64,000 bases of DNA. It comes from CAVUEG01 sp963740525 (GTDB lineage Bacteria > Actinomycetota > Actinomycetes > Propionibacteriales > Nocardioidaceae). The stretch is taken from positions 1,054,001 through 1,118,000 of the forward strand of contig CAVUEG010000006.1 in assembly GCA_963740525.1 (NCBI GenBank), written 5' to 3'. Shown in pieces: positions 1-7,892 of this stretch. Both the position numbers and the translations under genes were made by a program. The notes beneath the pieces are model-generated. The model searched no databases. It was given only the letters and a program-made list of their open reading frames with translations, and was not told the origin of the DNA. Numbering within the stretch: position 1 is the stretch's first letter; every line of letters begins with the position of its first letter.

Positions 1-402
1 GCCGGCGTGCCACAGCACCGGCGGACCGTCTCCGACGACGCGATAGTGAATGCGGAGATCTGTCCGTACGTAAGGCATCGCAACCACCCTGGGTCGGGGG
101 TGCCCGAGCGTCCCGAAGGACCTCAATCGTGCCATTGCGAGAAGACGGCGCAGCCGTTCGACCCGAGGGAATGCGACGATCCGGCGTCGCCCGTTCGGGT
201 AGGCGCGGCCGTGGCCATGCAGCTGGAACATGGTGGTCGCACCGTCGTCAGTCTCGAGGGCGCCCCGAAGATCTGGGACGAACGTGCATCGCCACTCCCG
301 CCCACTACATCCCGACCGACGTGGGTGCCCAGGCCGAGGTCCGGTCGACCCGGAGTCACCTCCAGGGTGGTCCCAGGCCTCGATTCCGAGGATCATCAGG
401 GC
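1..402. other. No gene recognised at the left edge
   Basis: An open frame runs from the left edge into the SnoaL-like gene at 403, but its first 130 or so residues have no recognisable fold and are rich in Pro, Arg and Ser, as expected of chance GC-rich translation. The opposite strand carries only a short open frame here. I see no RNA gene, repeat or clear promoter. Confidence 0.5.
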
Positions 403-801
403 ATGAACCAACGCGAGGACTTCATCACGTGGGTGCAGTCGGTTCTGACCGCCGCGGAGCTCGCCCTCCACAACGGTGACGCCGGACCGCGTCGCGCCAT
501 CTGGTCGCGCACCGAGCCGGTGACGGTGCTGGGCGCCTGGACGAACGCAATCGGGCAGACGGAGCTGGACGACCTGTTCACCCGGCTCGCCGAGAGCTTC
601 TCGGACTGCACGTCCTATGAGTTCGAGCTTCTGGAGGCCGAGGTGCTCGCAGACGCGGCGTACACGGTCGGTCTCGAGCACACCTCCGCGTCCGTCAACG
701 GCGTGCCGCGCACCTACACCCTGCGGGCCACGCAGATCTACCGTCGTGAGGACGGCGCCTGGAAGGTGGTCCACCGGCACGGAAGCGCGCCGCCGGAGTA
801 G
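403..801 (+). CDS. SnoaL-like / NTF2-fold protein
   Basis: A 132-residue single-domain protein of the SnoaL/NTF2-like (DUF4440-type) superfamily, whose members form cone-shaped barrels used as small enzymes or ligand-binding domains. The pattern is typical: an N-terminal helix (FITWVQSVLTAAE), a segment naming a transcript-like 'TEPVTVLGAW' strand, then alternating beta strands ending in 'YRREDGAWKVVHRHGS', the usual last strand of SnoaL_3 proteins. I start at the ATG at 403, not further upstream, because the fold begins there. It stands alone; the next gene is convergent. No catalytic residues can be assigned, so the substrate is unknown. Confidence 0.8.
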   Translation: MNQREDFITWVQSVLTAAELALHNGDAGPRRAIWSRTEPVTVLGAWTNAIGQTELDDLFTRLAESFSDCTSYEFELLEAEVLADAAYTVGLEHTSASVNGVPRTYTLRATQIYRREDGAWKVVHRHGSAPPE

Positions 802-899
802 GTGCCTCCGAACGGGACGATCGGCCGGTCCGAGCGGATCGCGTCATCGACAGGCATCCTCCTTGGCCAAACCGGAGGACCACCTCGACCGTCGGTGAC

Positions 900-1262
900 T
901 CAGTAGGTGAGGGTTCGGTCCGCCTCGAACGCCAGCTCCACCAGCCGCGTGGGCATGGCGAACTCGGCGGGCTTCCCCTCCAGGTCACCGTCGGTCACTC
1001 CACGGGCCTTGCTCGACATGCCGGACACGTAGAACCGTCCGCCGCCCCCTGCGACCGCATCGAAGGACTCGCGCAACGAGCCCGTCCCCAACCCGGTCAA
1101 CGAGTCGAGCACCGCGTCACGGATGAGCTGGACTGCGTCACCAGCCAGGAACAGGTCGACCTCATGACCCTCGTCCATGGCCGCCTTGGCCACCAACAGG
1201 CCCAGGGCGGCTCGGGTCGGAGCCTCGGGACCGCACGTGATGTGGACCAGCAACTTGCCCAT
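900..1262 (-). CDS. DsrE-family protein
   Basis: A 120-residue protein of the DsrE/DsrF-like superfamily, small Rossmann-like proteins linked to sulfur relay or of unknown function. It opens with a beta strand and glycine turn (KLLVHITCG), a helix (AALGLLVAKAAMDEGHEVDLFLAGDAV) and ends with a helix (MPTRLVELAFEADRTLTY), the usual DsrE order. 'YVSGMSSKARG' is in the position of the segment that carries the active cysteine in sulfurtransferase members, but no cysteine is there, so sulfur transfer is doubtful. The open frame extends 33 codons upstream, but the ATG at 1262 begins the fold exactly. Confidence 0.8.
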   Translation of the reverse strand: MGKLLVHITCGPEAPTRAALGLLVAKAAMDEGHEVDLFLAGDAVQLIRDAVLDSLTGLGTGSLRESFDAVAGGGGRFYVSGMSSKARGVTDGDLEGKPAEFAMPTRLVELAFEADRTLTY

Positions 1263-1394
1263 GCACCTCACCCCTACCGAATCGCTGCTTTCGCTGTCAG
1301 CGGCATGGACTGAGGGTAGGACTGGACGTGCCTTCTGGCCAGAGGCCGAGGAACTCCACACCTGGCTGGGTCCGGGCCGGGTCCGCGCTGGGGA

Positions 1395-2102
1395 TCAGGT
1401 CAGGTTGGACAGTCCGGCCGCAACCGCGAAGCCCAGGACGGTGATCAGCCCGGCCCGGTTGCCGGCCTTCTCCTTGGCCTCGGGAATCATCGAGTCGGTC
1501 AGCATGACCAGCAGCGCACCAGCGGCGAAACCGTCGACCGCGGCCTTCACGCCACCACCCACCTGTTGGGCGACGAGGTATCCGACGACGGTGGCGCCGA
1601 CGCACAGCACGGTCACCGCGGCCCACAGCGTCAGCACGTGCTGCCGCGACTTCCCGGAGCGGCGCATGTCGCTGGCCGACCCGATGGCTTCGGGAAGGTT
1701 GGAGATGAAGATCGCCACCAGCAGCGCGACGCTGACGCCCTTGCCGGTGGCGAGGCCGATGCCGAGCACCGCCTGCTCCGGGATGCCGTCGAGGAGCGCG
1801 CCGAGCGCCAATGGCAGCCCGCCGGACCCGCCACCGGAGCGACCACCGATGTGGCTGACGGCCCGGTCCGCGGTGAAGAAGGCTATGGCACCGAGCGCGA
1901 GACCGATGGCCACCGAGACGGGTCCCCCGATGCGCAGGCCCTCCTCCGCGAGCTCGAAGGCCACGCTGGAGACCAGTGCGCCGGCACCGAAGGCCAGCAC
2001 CCCTCCGATCAGGCCCGCGCGCCACTCGCGCACGAGAGCCAGCAGGGCACCCACCGTCAGCGAGACAGCGGCCACGGCTCCCCACACGAACGCATTGAGC
2101 AT
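1395..2102 (-). CDS. ZIP-family membrane protein, degenerate metal site
   Basis: A 235-residue polytopic membrane protein with about seven hydrophobic segments and a short glycine/serine-rich loop (residues 86-95), as in ZIP (SLC39-like) zinc/iron permeases. The two signature helices are recognisable as DGIPEQ (105-110) and SNLPEA (134-139). In canonical ZIPs these read HNxPEG and HxxPE, so the metal-binding histidines appear to be Asp and Ser here. It may therefore transport another ion or work differently. The ATG at 2102 is followed directly by the first membrane helix. It is transcribed away from the Rieske gene at 2210, leaving a 107-bp divergent gap with no obvious operator. Confidence 0.85.
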   Translation of the reverse strand: MLNAFVWGAVAAVSLTVGALLALVREWRAGLIGGVLAFGAGALVSSVAFELAEEGLRIGGPVSVAIGLALGAIAFFTADRAVSHIGGRSGGGSGGLPLALGALLDGIPEQAVLGIGLATGKGVSVALLVAIFISNLPEAIGSASDMRRSGKSRQHVLTLWAAVTVLCVGATVVGYLVAQQVGGGVKAAVDGFAAGALLVMLTDSMIPEAKEKAGNRAGLITVLGFAVAAGLSNLT

Positions 2103-2209
2103 GCGTACAAGGTGCCCTCAGCACGCGGCCGTCAATCCTCGGCGCCACGAGCATCCCGGCACCGGCGCCCGCCCGTGGTAGAACGGACACCCGAGCCGAG
2201 GAGACGAAA

Positions 2210-2590
2210 ATGCCAGGTCGAGTCAGGGTCGGTAGCGTGTCGGACTTCGCGGACGGGCAGCTGCACACGGTCGATGCCGACGGCACCTCGGTCGTGGTGG
2301 GGCTCGCCGGTGGCTCCCTGTGCGCGGCGCGCAACCGCTGTCCACACATGGGATTCTCCCTCACCAAGGGTCCTGGCGGCCTCAAGTACGCCGACGGCAG
2401 GGTCGTCTGCCCGTGGCACAACTCGCGCTTCGACCTCGCCTCTGGCGACAACCTCGACTGGGCTCCGGGCTTCGCAGGCAGGGACATGCCGCGGTGGTCG
2501 CGGAAGATGATCGCTCTCGGACGGAAGCCGTCCTCGCTGACGACCTACGAGGTGACCGTCGAGGGCGACGACGTCTACGTCGACGTCTGA
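2210..2590 (+). CDS. Rieske (2Fe-2S) domain protein
   Basis: A 126-residue single Rieske domain protein. The cluster ligands are all present as C44-x-H46 (CPHMGFS) and C67-xx-H70 (CPWHNSRF), so it should bind a [2Fe-2S] cluster and act as a small soluble electron carrier or ferredoxin component. The C-terminal extension (WSRKMIALGRKPSSLTTYEV) is longer than in dioxygenase ferredoxins. A Shine-Dalgarno GAGGAGA lies just ahead of the ATG at 2210. No oxygenase partner is adjacent, so the electron acceptor is unknown. Confidence 0.9.
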   Translation: MPGRVRVGSVSDFADGQLHTVDADGTSVVVGLAGGSLCAARNRCPHMGFSLTKGPGGLKYADGRVVCPWHNSRFDLASGDNLDWAPGFAGRDMPRWSRKMIALGRKPSSLTTYEVTVEGDDVYVDV

Positions 2591-2624
2591 GCCTCGTCGG
2601 TGGGGCGATCGCAGGATCCCGCAC

Positions 2625-2630
2625 TAGGCT
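2625..2630 (+). promoter_or_regulatory. Leaderless -10 element (TAGGCT)
   Basis: TAGGCT ends 6 nt before the ATG at 2637, with no Shine-Dalgarno between. This fits a -10 hexamer for a transcript that starts at or near the start codon. Confidence 0.5.
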
Positions 2631-2636
2631 CGCCAC

Positions 2637-3437
2637 ATGCCTTCCACGCCGGACTCGGACCGACTCGCCGTCCTCATCGACGGTGACAACACGACCCCCA
2701 CGATCATCGAGTCCCTGCTCGCCGAGATCGCGAAGTACGGCAGCGCCACCGTGAAGCGGGCGTACGGCGACTGGACCACCTCCAACCTGCGAGGCTGGAA
2801 GGAGGCGATCAACGCCCACGCGATCCAGCCGATGCAGCAGTTCGCCTACACCACGGGCAAGAACGCCACCGACAGCGCGATGATCATCGACGCGATGGAC
2901 CTGCTCTACACCGGCAACCTGGACGGGTTCTGCCTCGTCACCTCCGACAGCGACTTCACCAAGCTCGCGTCACGACTCCGGGAGTCGGGCAAGACCGTCT
3001 ACGGGTTCGGCGAGCCGCGTACGCCGCAGTCGTTGGTGGCCGCCTGCGACAAGTTCGTCTACCTCGACGTCCTGCGCCGTTCGGAGAAGCCGAAGGAGCC
3101 CAGCGAAGGGGAGTCCTCGGCGTCGGCCCCGACGCGCAAGAGCGGCAGCGAGCTCCGCGGGGACGCCAAGCTGGTCAGGTGGCTGCGCGAGGGGATCGAC
3201 GCGGCCTCGGACGACGACGGCTGGGCCAACCTCGGAGGCGTCGGCTCCCACGTCGTGAAGCAGGCGCCCGACTTCGACTCCCGCAACTGGGGGTACGCCA
3301 AGCTGGTCGACCTGGTCACGACGCTCGAGCTGTTCGAGGTGAAGCGTTCGGCCGAGGGTGTGCGCGTGCGGGAGAAGCCGAAGGGCCAGGCCCCCAAGAA
3401 GACTGCCGCCAAGAGAGGGACGGCGAAGAAGTCCTGA
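2637..3437 (+). CDS. NYN domain / OST-HTH (LOTUS) protein
   Basis: A 266-residue protein with an N-terminal NYN (PIN-like) nuclease domain (about 8-145) and a C-terminal OST-HTH/LOTUS winged-helix domain (about 175-250), ending in a Lys/Ala-rich basic tail (KKTAAKRGTAKKS). The acidic residues of the PIN-like site are visible: LIDGDN (14-19), TDSAMIIDAMD and TSDSDFT. The architecture matches the LabA-like family; LOTUS domains bind RNA, so a role in RNA cleavage or surveillance is likely. The start is the ATG at 2637 behind a leaderless-type TAGGCT. The basic tail and alternating domain order are usual for actinobacterial members. Confidence 0.9.
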   Translation: MPSTPDSDRLAVLIDGDNTTPTIIESLLAEIAKYGSATVKRAYGDWTTSNLRGWKEAINAHAIQPMQQFAYTTGKNATDSAMIIDAMDLLYTGNLDGFCLVTSDSDFTKLASRLRESGKTVYGFGEPRTPQSLVAACDKFVYLDVLRRSEKPKEPSEGESSASAPTRKSGSELRGDAKLVRWLREGIDAASDDDGWANLGGVGSHVVKQAPDFDSRNWGYAKLVDLVTTLELFEVKRSAEGVRVREKPKGQAPKKTAAKRGTAKKS

Positions 3438-3441
3438 GACG

Positions 3442-4044
3442 TCAGCGGGAGTCGGCAGGGGCGGAGCCGGCCGAGCCGGCCTGGCGCGCGGCGGCCTCGA
3501 CGGTCGCGACGTACTCACGCCACCAGACGGCATCATGCCGCTGCGCGCCGGCATCGCCGTCACCGGTCACGCCGTCGAGCTGCTCGCGCAGGATGTCCGC
3601 GTGCCCCGCGTGGCGGTTGGTCTCGGCCAGCACATGCCCCATCACGTTGATCAGCCTCACGTGGGGCCGGGGCCACCATGGCACGTGTCCGGGCGAGTCG
3701 AGATCGAGCACGTTGATGGTGGCATCGGCGTGCTCGCACACCCGCTGGTAGCGCTCGATCACTTCGGACCGGGACTCGCTCGCCGTGGCCCAGTGGTCGA
3801 CGTTCTCCGCGGCGTCCGCATCCCACCAGGGCATGGGTTCCGGGAACGGCCGACCGAAGACCTCACCCAGATACTTCGACTCACCCATGGACAGGTGCTT
3901 CACCAGGCCGAGCAGGTTGGTGCCGGTGGCGGTCAAAGGTCGACGGACGTCGTACTCACCCAGTCCGTCCAGCTTGTGCAGCACCGCCTCCCTGGCCCAC
4001 CGCAGCTCGTCGTGCAGGGCCGCCTTCAGCTCGGGGTTCACCAT
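3442..4044 (-). CDS. DinB/DUF664 family protein (mycothiol transferase-like)
   Basis: A roughly 200-residue four-helix-bundle protein of the DinB/YfiT superfamily, DUF664 branch. In mycothiol-producing actinobacteria these are thiol-dependent transferases or metal-binding proteins. The hallmark start NPELKAALHDELRWAREAVL, the segment NLLGLVKHLSMGE and the later HVLAETNRHAGHADILRE supply the spaced histidines (KH, RH, GH) that bind the divalent metal. The AGGAAGGA ribosome site lies about 10 nt ahead of the ATG at 4044; a GTG at 4050 is an alternative. It converges with the NYN gene, the stops being only a few bases apart. The thiol substrate cannot be read from sequence. Confidence 0.88.
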   Translation of the reverse strand: MVNPELKAALHDELRWAREAVLHKLDGLGEYDVRRPLTATGTNLLGLVKHLSMGESKYLGEVFGRPFPEPMPWWDADAAENVDHWATASESRSEVIERYQRVCEHADATINVLDLDSPGHVPWWPRPHVRLINVMGHVLAETNRHAGHADILREQLDGVTGDGDAGAQRHDAVWWREYVATVEAAARQAGSAGSAPADSR

Positions 4045-4099
4045 GACCACGATGTCCTTCCTGGACTGGGCGCAGAGCGTAGTGACGGGTCCGGGAGGA

Positions 4100-4792
4100 T
4101 CACCCCGGGGTCGGGGACCGCCCGGCGACGAGGTCGCCGAACTCCCGCCCCGTCATCGTCTGCCCGAACTGGTAGCGGAAACGGGCCAGCGCGAAGGCGT
4201 GAGCCTCCTGGGCCGAGAACCCGTCGAAGGGCTGGGAGGCGCATGCGTCCTCCAGGATGACCACGTTGACGCCGGCCATGCTGAGGCCGTCGGAGGTGGT
4301 CCCGACACAGATCGGCGTGGTCAGGCCGCCCATGACCACGGTGTCCCAACCGTGCTCCTCGAGGACCTCCAGCAGGTTGCCGGACGCCACCGCGGAGAAG
4401 CCCGTCTTGCGCATCACCAGATCGCCTGGCTCGACGAGGCCGGGATAGAACTCGGCGTTGTCGCGTCCGGACATCAGGGGGTGGTGGGCGACGACCTCCG
4501 CGATCGGCTCGCCGTCCGGACCCGGGTAGTCGCTGGGGTAGTAGATCTCCCGGCACAGGATCACCCGTCCTCCCGCGGCGCGCCAGCTCGCGGCAGCCTC
4601 ACGGAAGGTCGAGACCGCCGCGAGGGCGTCGGGTGTGTGCTCCCACGCCCCGTCGCCGAACCCTTGTTGGAAGTCGATGCCGAGCATGACCGTGTGGTCG
4701 GGGCTCAGGTCGTACGGCGCTTCGCTGCGCGGGTTGTTGCCCATCCCGACTCCTGACCGTGCCACGTCGTGGTACCGCTCTTCGGTGGCCAT
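4100..4792 (-). CDS. Cysteine hydrolase, isochorismatase-like
   Basis: A 230-residue protein of the isochorismatase-like cysteine hydrolase family (nicotinamidases, N-carbamoylsarcosine amidases and relatives). The catalytic triad is visible: Asp in MLGIDFQQGF, Lys in RKTGFSA and Cys in TTPICVGTT. The region between (ILCREIYYPSDYPGPDGEPIAEVVAHHP) matches the long-loop group annotated simply as cysteine hydrolase. The Shine-Dalgarno GGGAGAG sits 4 nt ahead of the ATG at 4792. The next gene downstream is the DUF664 gene on the same strand, 55 bp away. Substrate unknown. Confidence 0.92.
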   Translation of the reverse strand: MATEERYHDVARSGVGMGNNPRSEAPYDLSPDHTVMLGIDFQQGFGDGAWEHTPDALAAVSTFREAAASWRAAGGRVILCREIYYPSDYPGPDGEPIAEVVAHHPLMSGRDNAEFYPGLVEPGDLVMRKTGFSAVASGNLLEVLEEHGWDTVVMGGLTTPICVGTTSDGLSMAGVNVVILEDACASQPFDGFSAQEAHAFALARFRYQFGQTMTGREFGDLVAGRSPTPG

Positions 4793-4887
4793 CTAACTCT
4801 CCCGAGAGCCGGGTGCGCCCGCGACCCACCAGCACGAACGCTCGTGGCGGTTCGCGGTCGACCCCCGTGCGCCGTCGTGGTGCGGCG

Positions 4888-5355
4888 TCAGCCGCCGCAA
4901 CTCCCGCTGCCGTCGCGATGGCCGGAGCCGACCATGATCGTCTGGCGGCCCTCGTCGTTGAGGGTGCGATGGCAGTAGGTGTAGCCACGACGCGAGTCGG
5001 TGTACGCGAAACCCGCCAGGTCGATGACCGGGTGGTGCCGCATGTTCTCGAAGACCAGGACGGCCCTGGCCGCGCTCGGGTAGTCGCCCCGAGCGGCGCG
5101 GATCTCGGCCAGGCTCCGGTCGAAGCGTTCCGAGGCAGAGATGAGCAGCCGACCGGTCCGCTTGTGGCTGAGCCCGGCGTACGCATCGGGCGTGGGCGTG
5201 GGAGTGGCCTCGGCCGTCTGAGTCTGCGTGCCGGCCGGCTTGGGCTCGGCCACCGGGTCGGTGGTCGCACCGTCGCAGCCGGCCAGGACCAGGAGGGAGG
5301 CGGCGAGGAGGGGGATCAGGTTCCGAGACACGGGCCGGTGCCGAGTCGTCTTCAT
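4888..5355 (-). CDS. Secreted lipoprotein, unknown function
   Basis: A small predicted lipoprotein of about 155 residues. After a basic N-terminus comes a hydrophobic stretch (LIPLLAASLLVLAGC) ending in a lipobox, so the cysteine would be acylated and the protein anchored outside the membrane. A Pro/Thr-rich linker follows (TATPTPTPD), then a compact domain (LSHKRTGRLLISASERFDRSLAEIRAARGDY) and a tail with three cysteines and glycine (SGSCGG). The start at 5355 is favoured because GGGGGA lies 9 nt upstream; an ATG two codons earlier is possible. I do not recognise the domain. Confidence 0.7.
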   Translation of the reverse strand: MKTTRHRPVSRNLIPLLAASLLVLAGCDGATTDPVAEPKPAGTQTQTAEATPTPTPDAYAGLSHKRTGRLLISASERFDRSLAEIRAARGDYPSAARAVLVFENMRHHPVIDLAGFAYTDSRRGYTYCHRTLNDEGRQTIMVGSGHRDGSGSCGG

Positions 5356-5438
5356 TCTCATGATTCCCCCGAGGTTGTCTGACTGCTGCCTACCATTCTC
5401 GAGCACCCTAGCGAGCGCGGGTGACCCGTCCTCGACGT

Positions 5439-5468
5439 GACAGGCCGGCGCAGGCTCCTCCGCCTGTC
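5439..5468 (-). terminator. Possible terminator hairpin after the ACT gene
   Basis: GACAGGC (5439-5445) can pair with GCCTGTC (5462-5468), and an inner CAGGC/GCCTG pair is also possible. It lies just past the stop of the ACT-domain gene. There is no T-tract, so the call is weak. Confidence 0.3.
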
Positions 5469-5471
5469 CCT

Positions 5472-5867
5472 CTAGGCCTGCTCCTCAGACAAGCGGCGGA
5501 GCAGATCGACCGCCCTCTCGGCGTCGTCGTACGGCACGAAGAGGTGGTCGTGGAAGAAACCGGCGACGACGTTGCAGCTGAGGCCGGCGGCGCCCAGCCG
5601 GCCTGCGACCGCCGCGGTCAGACCGACGGCGGCGAGGGACGAGTGCACACGCAGCGTGATCATTGCCGCGACGTACTCATAGGGCAGGTCGAGACGATCG
5701 GCCTCGGCCTGGTCCAGCACCAGGGTCATCCCCTCGGCCTCGCGGACCAGCACCACCGGATCGGCCGTGGCCGGGACCTGCCTAGTCGTCGTGAAGACGA
5801 ACCGGCCGGGTCGGAGCTCGGGCTCCATGGTCCGCAGCAACGCAGCGAGGTCGCTTTCACCGCTCAT
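5472..5867 (-). CDS. ACT-domain protein
   Basis: A 131-residue protein of the ACT_7-type family: an N-terminal beta-rich part (LRPGRFVFTTTRQVPATADPVVLVREAEGMTLVL) and a ferredoxin-like ACT half with the telling core MITLRVHSSLAAVGLTAAVAGRLGAAGLSCNVVAGF and FVPYDDAERAVDLL. ACT domains bind small ligands, often amino acids, and regulate enzymes; stand-alone copies like this have no known partner. AACCTA at 5874-5879 (TAGGTT on the coding strand) lies 6 nt ahead of the ATG, pointing to a leaderless transcript. Confidence 0.88.
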   Translation of the reverse strand: MSGESDLAALLRTMEPELRPGRFVFTTTRQVPATADPVVLVREAEGMTLVLDQAEADRLDLPYEYVAAMITLRVHSSLAAVGLTAAVAGRLGAAGLSCNVVAGFFHDHLFVPYDDAERAVDLLRRLSEEQA

Positions 5868-5873
5868 CGGCCC

Positions 5874-5879
5874 AACCTA
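5874..5879 (-). promoter_or_regulatory. Leaderless -10 element (TAGGTT on the minus strand)
   Basis: Reads TAGGTT on the coding strand, 6 nt before the ATG of the ACT-domain gene at 5867. Confidence 0.5.
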
Positions 5880-5912
5880 GGGCTCGCCCGGGGGATCAGG
5901 GGAGAGTCGGCC

Positions 5913-6191
5913 CTAGGCGTAGCGGTGGCTCTTGGCCGAGTGTCCCTGCTCGCGGGTGCAGGTGCGTCCGCTGATCGCGCGGTGGCCGCAGAGCTGTTCC
6001 TCGGGCACTCCCTTGGAATCAGCGGCCTCGACGGGTTCGCCTGCGGCTGCCGCCTTGCCCGATGAGGCCTTGGCGGGGGGCCGCGCTGCCGCCTTGACGG
6101 GCTTCGCGCCCGGGGTGGGCTTGGTGGCGCGCTTGGTCATCTCGTCGTAGCGGGCCTCGCGCATCGCGCGCAGGGCATCCATCTTGCTCAT
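5913..6191 (-). CDS. Small basic protein with Cys/His tail
   Basis: A 92-residue protein: a conserved-looking helix (MSKMDALRAMREARYDEMTKRA), a long Ala/Lys/Pro-rich low-complexity linker (about 23-58) and a C-terminal module with two cysteines and three histidines (LCGHRAISGRTCTREQGHSAKSHRYA) that could bind zinc. I have seen this head-linker-Cys/His tail layout in other actinobacterial proteins of unknown function. The ATG at 6191 fits the conserved head; the open frame upstream is not protein-like. It shares a strand with the maltokinase-cap gene ending at 6266. Confidence 0.75.
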   Translation of the reverse strand: MSKMDALRAMREARYDEMTKRATKPTPGAKPVKAAARPPAKASSGKAAAAGEPVEAADSKGVPEEQLCGHRAISGRTCTREQGHSAKSHRYA

Positions 6192-6265
6192 CGTCGGCTC
6201 ACGCGCCGACCCTACTGCCGCCGTCCGACACTGCTCGACAGGCGCCACCCGGTCCACGAGGTCGG

Positions 6266-6835
6266 TCAGCGAACCCGGGCTGTGGCCAGCGGGACCGGTT
6301 GCTCCTGGCCGGCCCAGGTGCCGAGCAGGGCAGGGGGCTCGGGCGGAGACACCGTCGGGTCCACCACCCGCAGCAACGTCGGCTCCGTCGTCGCCTCGGT
6401 GACGTCGGCACGAGTGACGCCCATGTTCTGGGCGCGCACCTCGCGCCGCCCGTCGACCTCGAAGAACTCCTCCGCCTGTACGGCGTCCCCGGAGACGACA
6501 GCAGCGAGCGCGCGGGTGTAGACGGGGTCCCCACAGGCGTCGTACACCCAACGCCGACCGAGGACCGAGTGCTCCATCGTCCCGATCAGCGACTCCTCAG
6601 CCCCGGGCAGCTGCTCGCCTCGGTAGGTGAGCGGCACCTGGAGGATCGGCCCCCCGGGGGCGCGTACCAGGAGCGTCTCGATGCCGACCTCGCCGAGGGG
6701 GTCGTCGAACCGGTAGGCACCGACGGACTCGAGCTCGGGGTGCCCGGGTCCGGCGTACCACGGCTGACCCGGGAGCCAGCCGGCGATCAGCTCGAGCTTC
6801 GTGGGGGTGATCTCTGCCCGATGGAGGATGGCCAC
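6266..6835 (-). CDS. Stand-alone maltokinase N-terminal cap-like protein
   Basis: A roughly 190-residue protein that resembles the N-terminal cap domain of mycobacterial-type maltokinase (Mak_N_cap), but no kinase domain follows. The family core is visible: AILHRAEITPTKLELIAGWLPGQPWY, GAYRFDDPLGEVGIETLLVR, LQVPLTYRG and GTMEHSVLGRRWVYDACGDPVY. Function of these stand-alone caps is unknown; the fold is cystatin-like. I place the start at the GTG at 6835, where the homologous region begins; an ATG at 6889 would add 18 unconserved residues. No glycogen or trehalose genes adjoin, although an amylosucrase lies 17 kb away. Confidence 0.85.
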   Translation of the reverse strand: MAILHRAEITPTKLELIAGWLPGQPWYAGPGHPELESVGAYRFDDPLGEVGIETLLVRAPGGPILQVPLTYRGEQLPGAEESLIGTMEHSVLGRRWVYDACGDPVYTRALAAVVSGDAVQAEEFFEVDGRREVRAQNMGVTRADVTEATTEPTLLRVVDPTVSPPEPPALLGTWAGQEQPVPLATARVR

Positions 6836-6955
6836 CGCGAAATCATAGGCGCGACGATCACGGATGCCACGATCCACCGGTCGCCGCAAGGGCGGCCTTG
6901 GTCGACACCCTCAGATGTGATGCACGATCAGCGTCGCCGGGGGGAGGATGTGCTC

Positions 6956-7621
6956 GTGACGCGTCGGGGGCGGGTAGCCGCCGTAGGTCTTCTGGGTGCC
7001 CTGCTGGTCGGTGGGATCTCCCAGACCTTCTTCTGGCGCTGGGGGCTCGGCGGCCTGTCGGACGTCGTGGGCTCGCAGTTCATGTGGGTCCTGCTCGCCT
7101 TTTGCGTCGCCTGGGGATGGGCTGAAGGTCGCGTCGGCCGGGGCGCGGCTGCCGGCGCGGTGACCGGCCTGACGCTGATCGTCAGCTACTACGCGATGCA
7201 GTGGGTGGCCGATGGCCGGCACGCCGCGCTTGCGCAGTTCACCAAGACCGGCGGGATCGAGTGGACCATGGCGGCCATCGGCGGCGGCGCCGTGATCGGC
7301 GTCCTCGGTGGACTCGCCAGCGCGAACGGTCGCGAAAGGCCGAGACTGAAGGCGCTGGGGCTCGCGACGCCCGCGGTCATCGTCGGGGGCGGCCCGGTGC
7401 TGTGGATCCTGACCAACGGCGAGCACCTGGGCCTCTCCGGGCGGGTCATCGCGGCGGGGGTGTTCGTACTCGTGGGCGGCGCACTCATGCTGTACGCCGT
7501 GCGCACGTGCGGCCTGATCGTGAGCCTCCAAGCCCTGGCCGTGTCGGCCGCGATCGGCGCCGCGTCACTCGTCGGCCTGCTGTGGCTGCAGACCCATGGC
7601 TGGCTCTACCTGACCTTCTGA
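6956..7621 (+). CDS. Multi-pass membrane protein (possibly DUF6518)
   Basis: A 221-residue integral membrane protein with about seven hydrophobic segments, starting VAAVGLLGALLVGGISQTFFW and continuing QFMWVLLAFCVAWGW and AAAGAVTGLTLIVSYYAMQ. Its size and pattern recall the DUF6518 family, but I cannot be sure. The GTG at 6956 is chosen because GGGGAGG lies 8 nt upstream; an upstream ATG at 6920 has no ribosome site. It is divergent from the maltokinase-cap gene. No transport motif is visible. Confidence 0.75.
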   Translation: MTRRGRVAAVGLLGALLVGGISQTFFWRWGLGGLSDVVGSQFMWVLLAFCVAWGWAEGRVGRGAAAGAVTGLTLIVSYYAMQWVADGRHAALAQFTKTGGIEWTMAAIGGGAVIGVLGGLASANGRERPRLKALGLATPAVIVGGGPVLWILTNGEHLGLSGRVIAAGVFVLVGGALMLYAVRTCGLIVSLQALAVSAAIGAASLVGLLWLQTHGWLYLTF

Positions 7622-7892
7622 GCGACTGACGGAGCCATGGCTCCGTGGAGCCACGACGACGAACGACCGCGCCTGCTCGTGGAGTCGCAGATCATCCCCT
7701 CGCGCTGCCGAATCCGCGCCGCTCCCCGTCTCTCCGCAGGTCCACCTGGCCGCTCGGTGTGGAGAGGTCCTGCACGGTTTCCAAGCGGGCAGCGAGGGGT
7801 CACACTCTCTGACCGAGCCGGACCCCCCGAGGAGTCGGACACAGCTGGCTAGAATCGGCTGGCTGCCGCCCCGACCAGGGAAGCGTGGACCG
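7622..7892. other. Gap between the membrane protein and LanC-like genes
   Basis: About 270 bp with no convincing gene; short open frames on both strands are Arg/Pro-rich and look like chance. It holds a perfect palindrome at 7629-7646 and a TAGAAT hexamer at 7850-7855 that could be a -10 element for the LanC-like gene. I looked for a lanthipeptide precursor here and saw none. Confidence 0.4.
7629..7646. repeat. Perfect 18-bp palindrome with CCATGG centre
   Basis: ACGGAGCCATGGCTCCGT is fully self-complementary. It lies 8 bp past the stop of the membrane protein gene. It could be a transcription stop or a dimeric protein site; there is no T-tract. Confidence 0.6.

Noticed and set aside
7606..7852. 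Short open frames that might encode a lanthipeptide precursor
   Set aside because: Neither strand shows a leader followed by a Ser/Thr/Cys-rich core.
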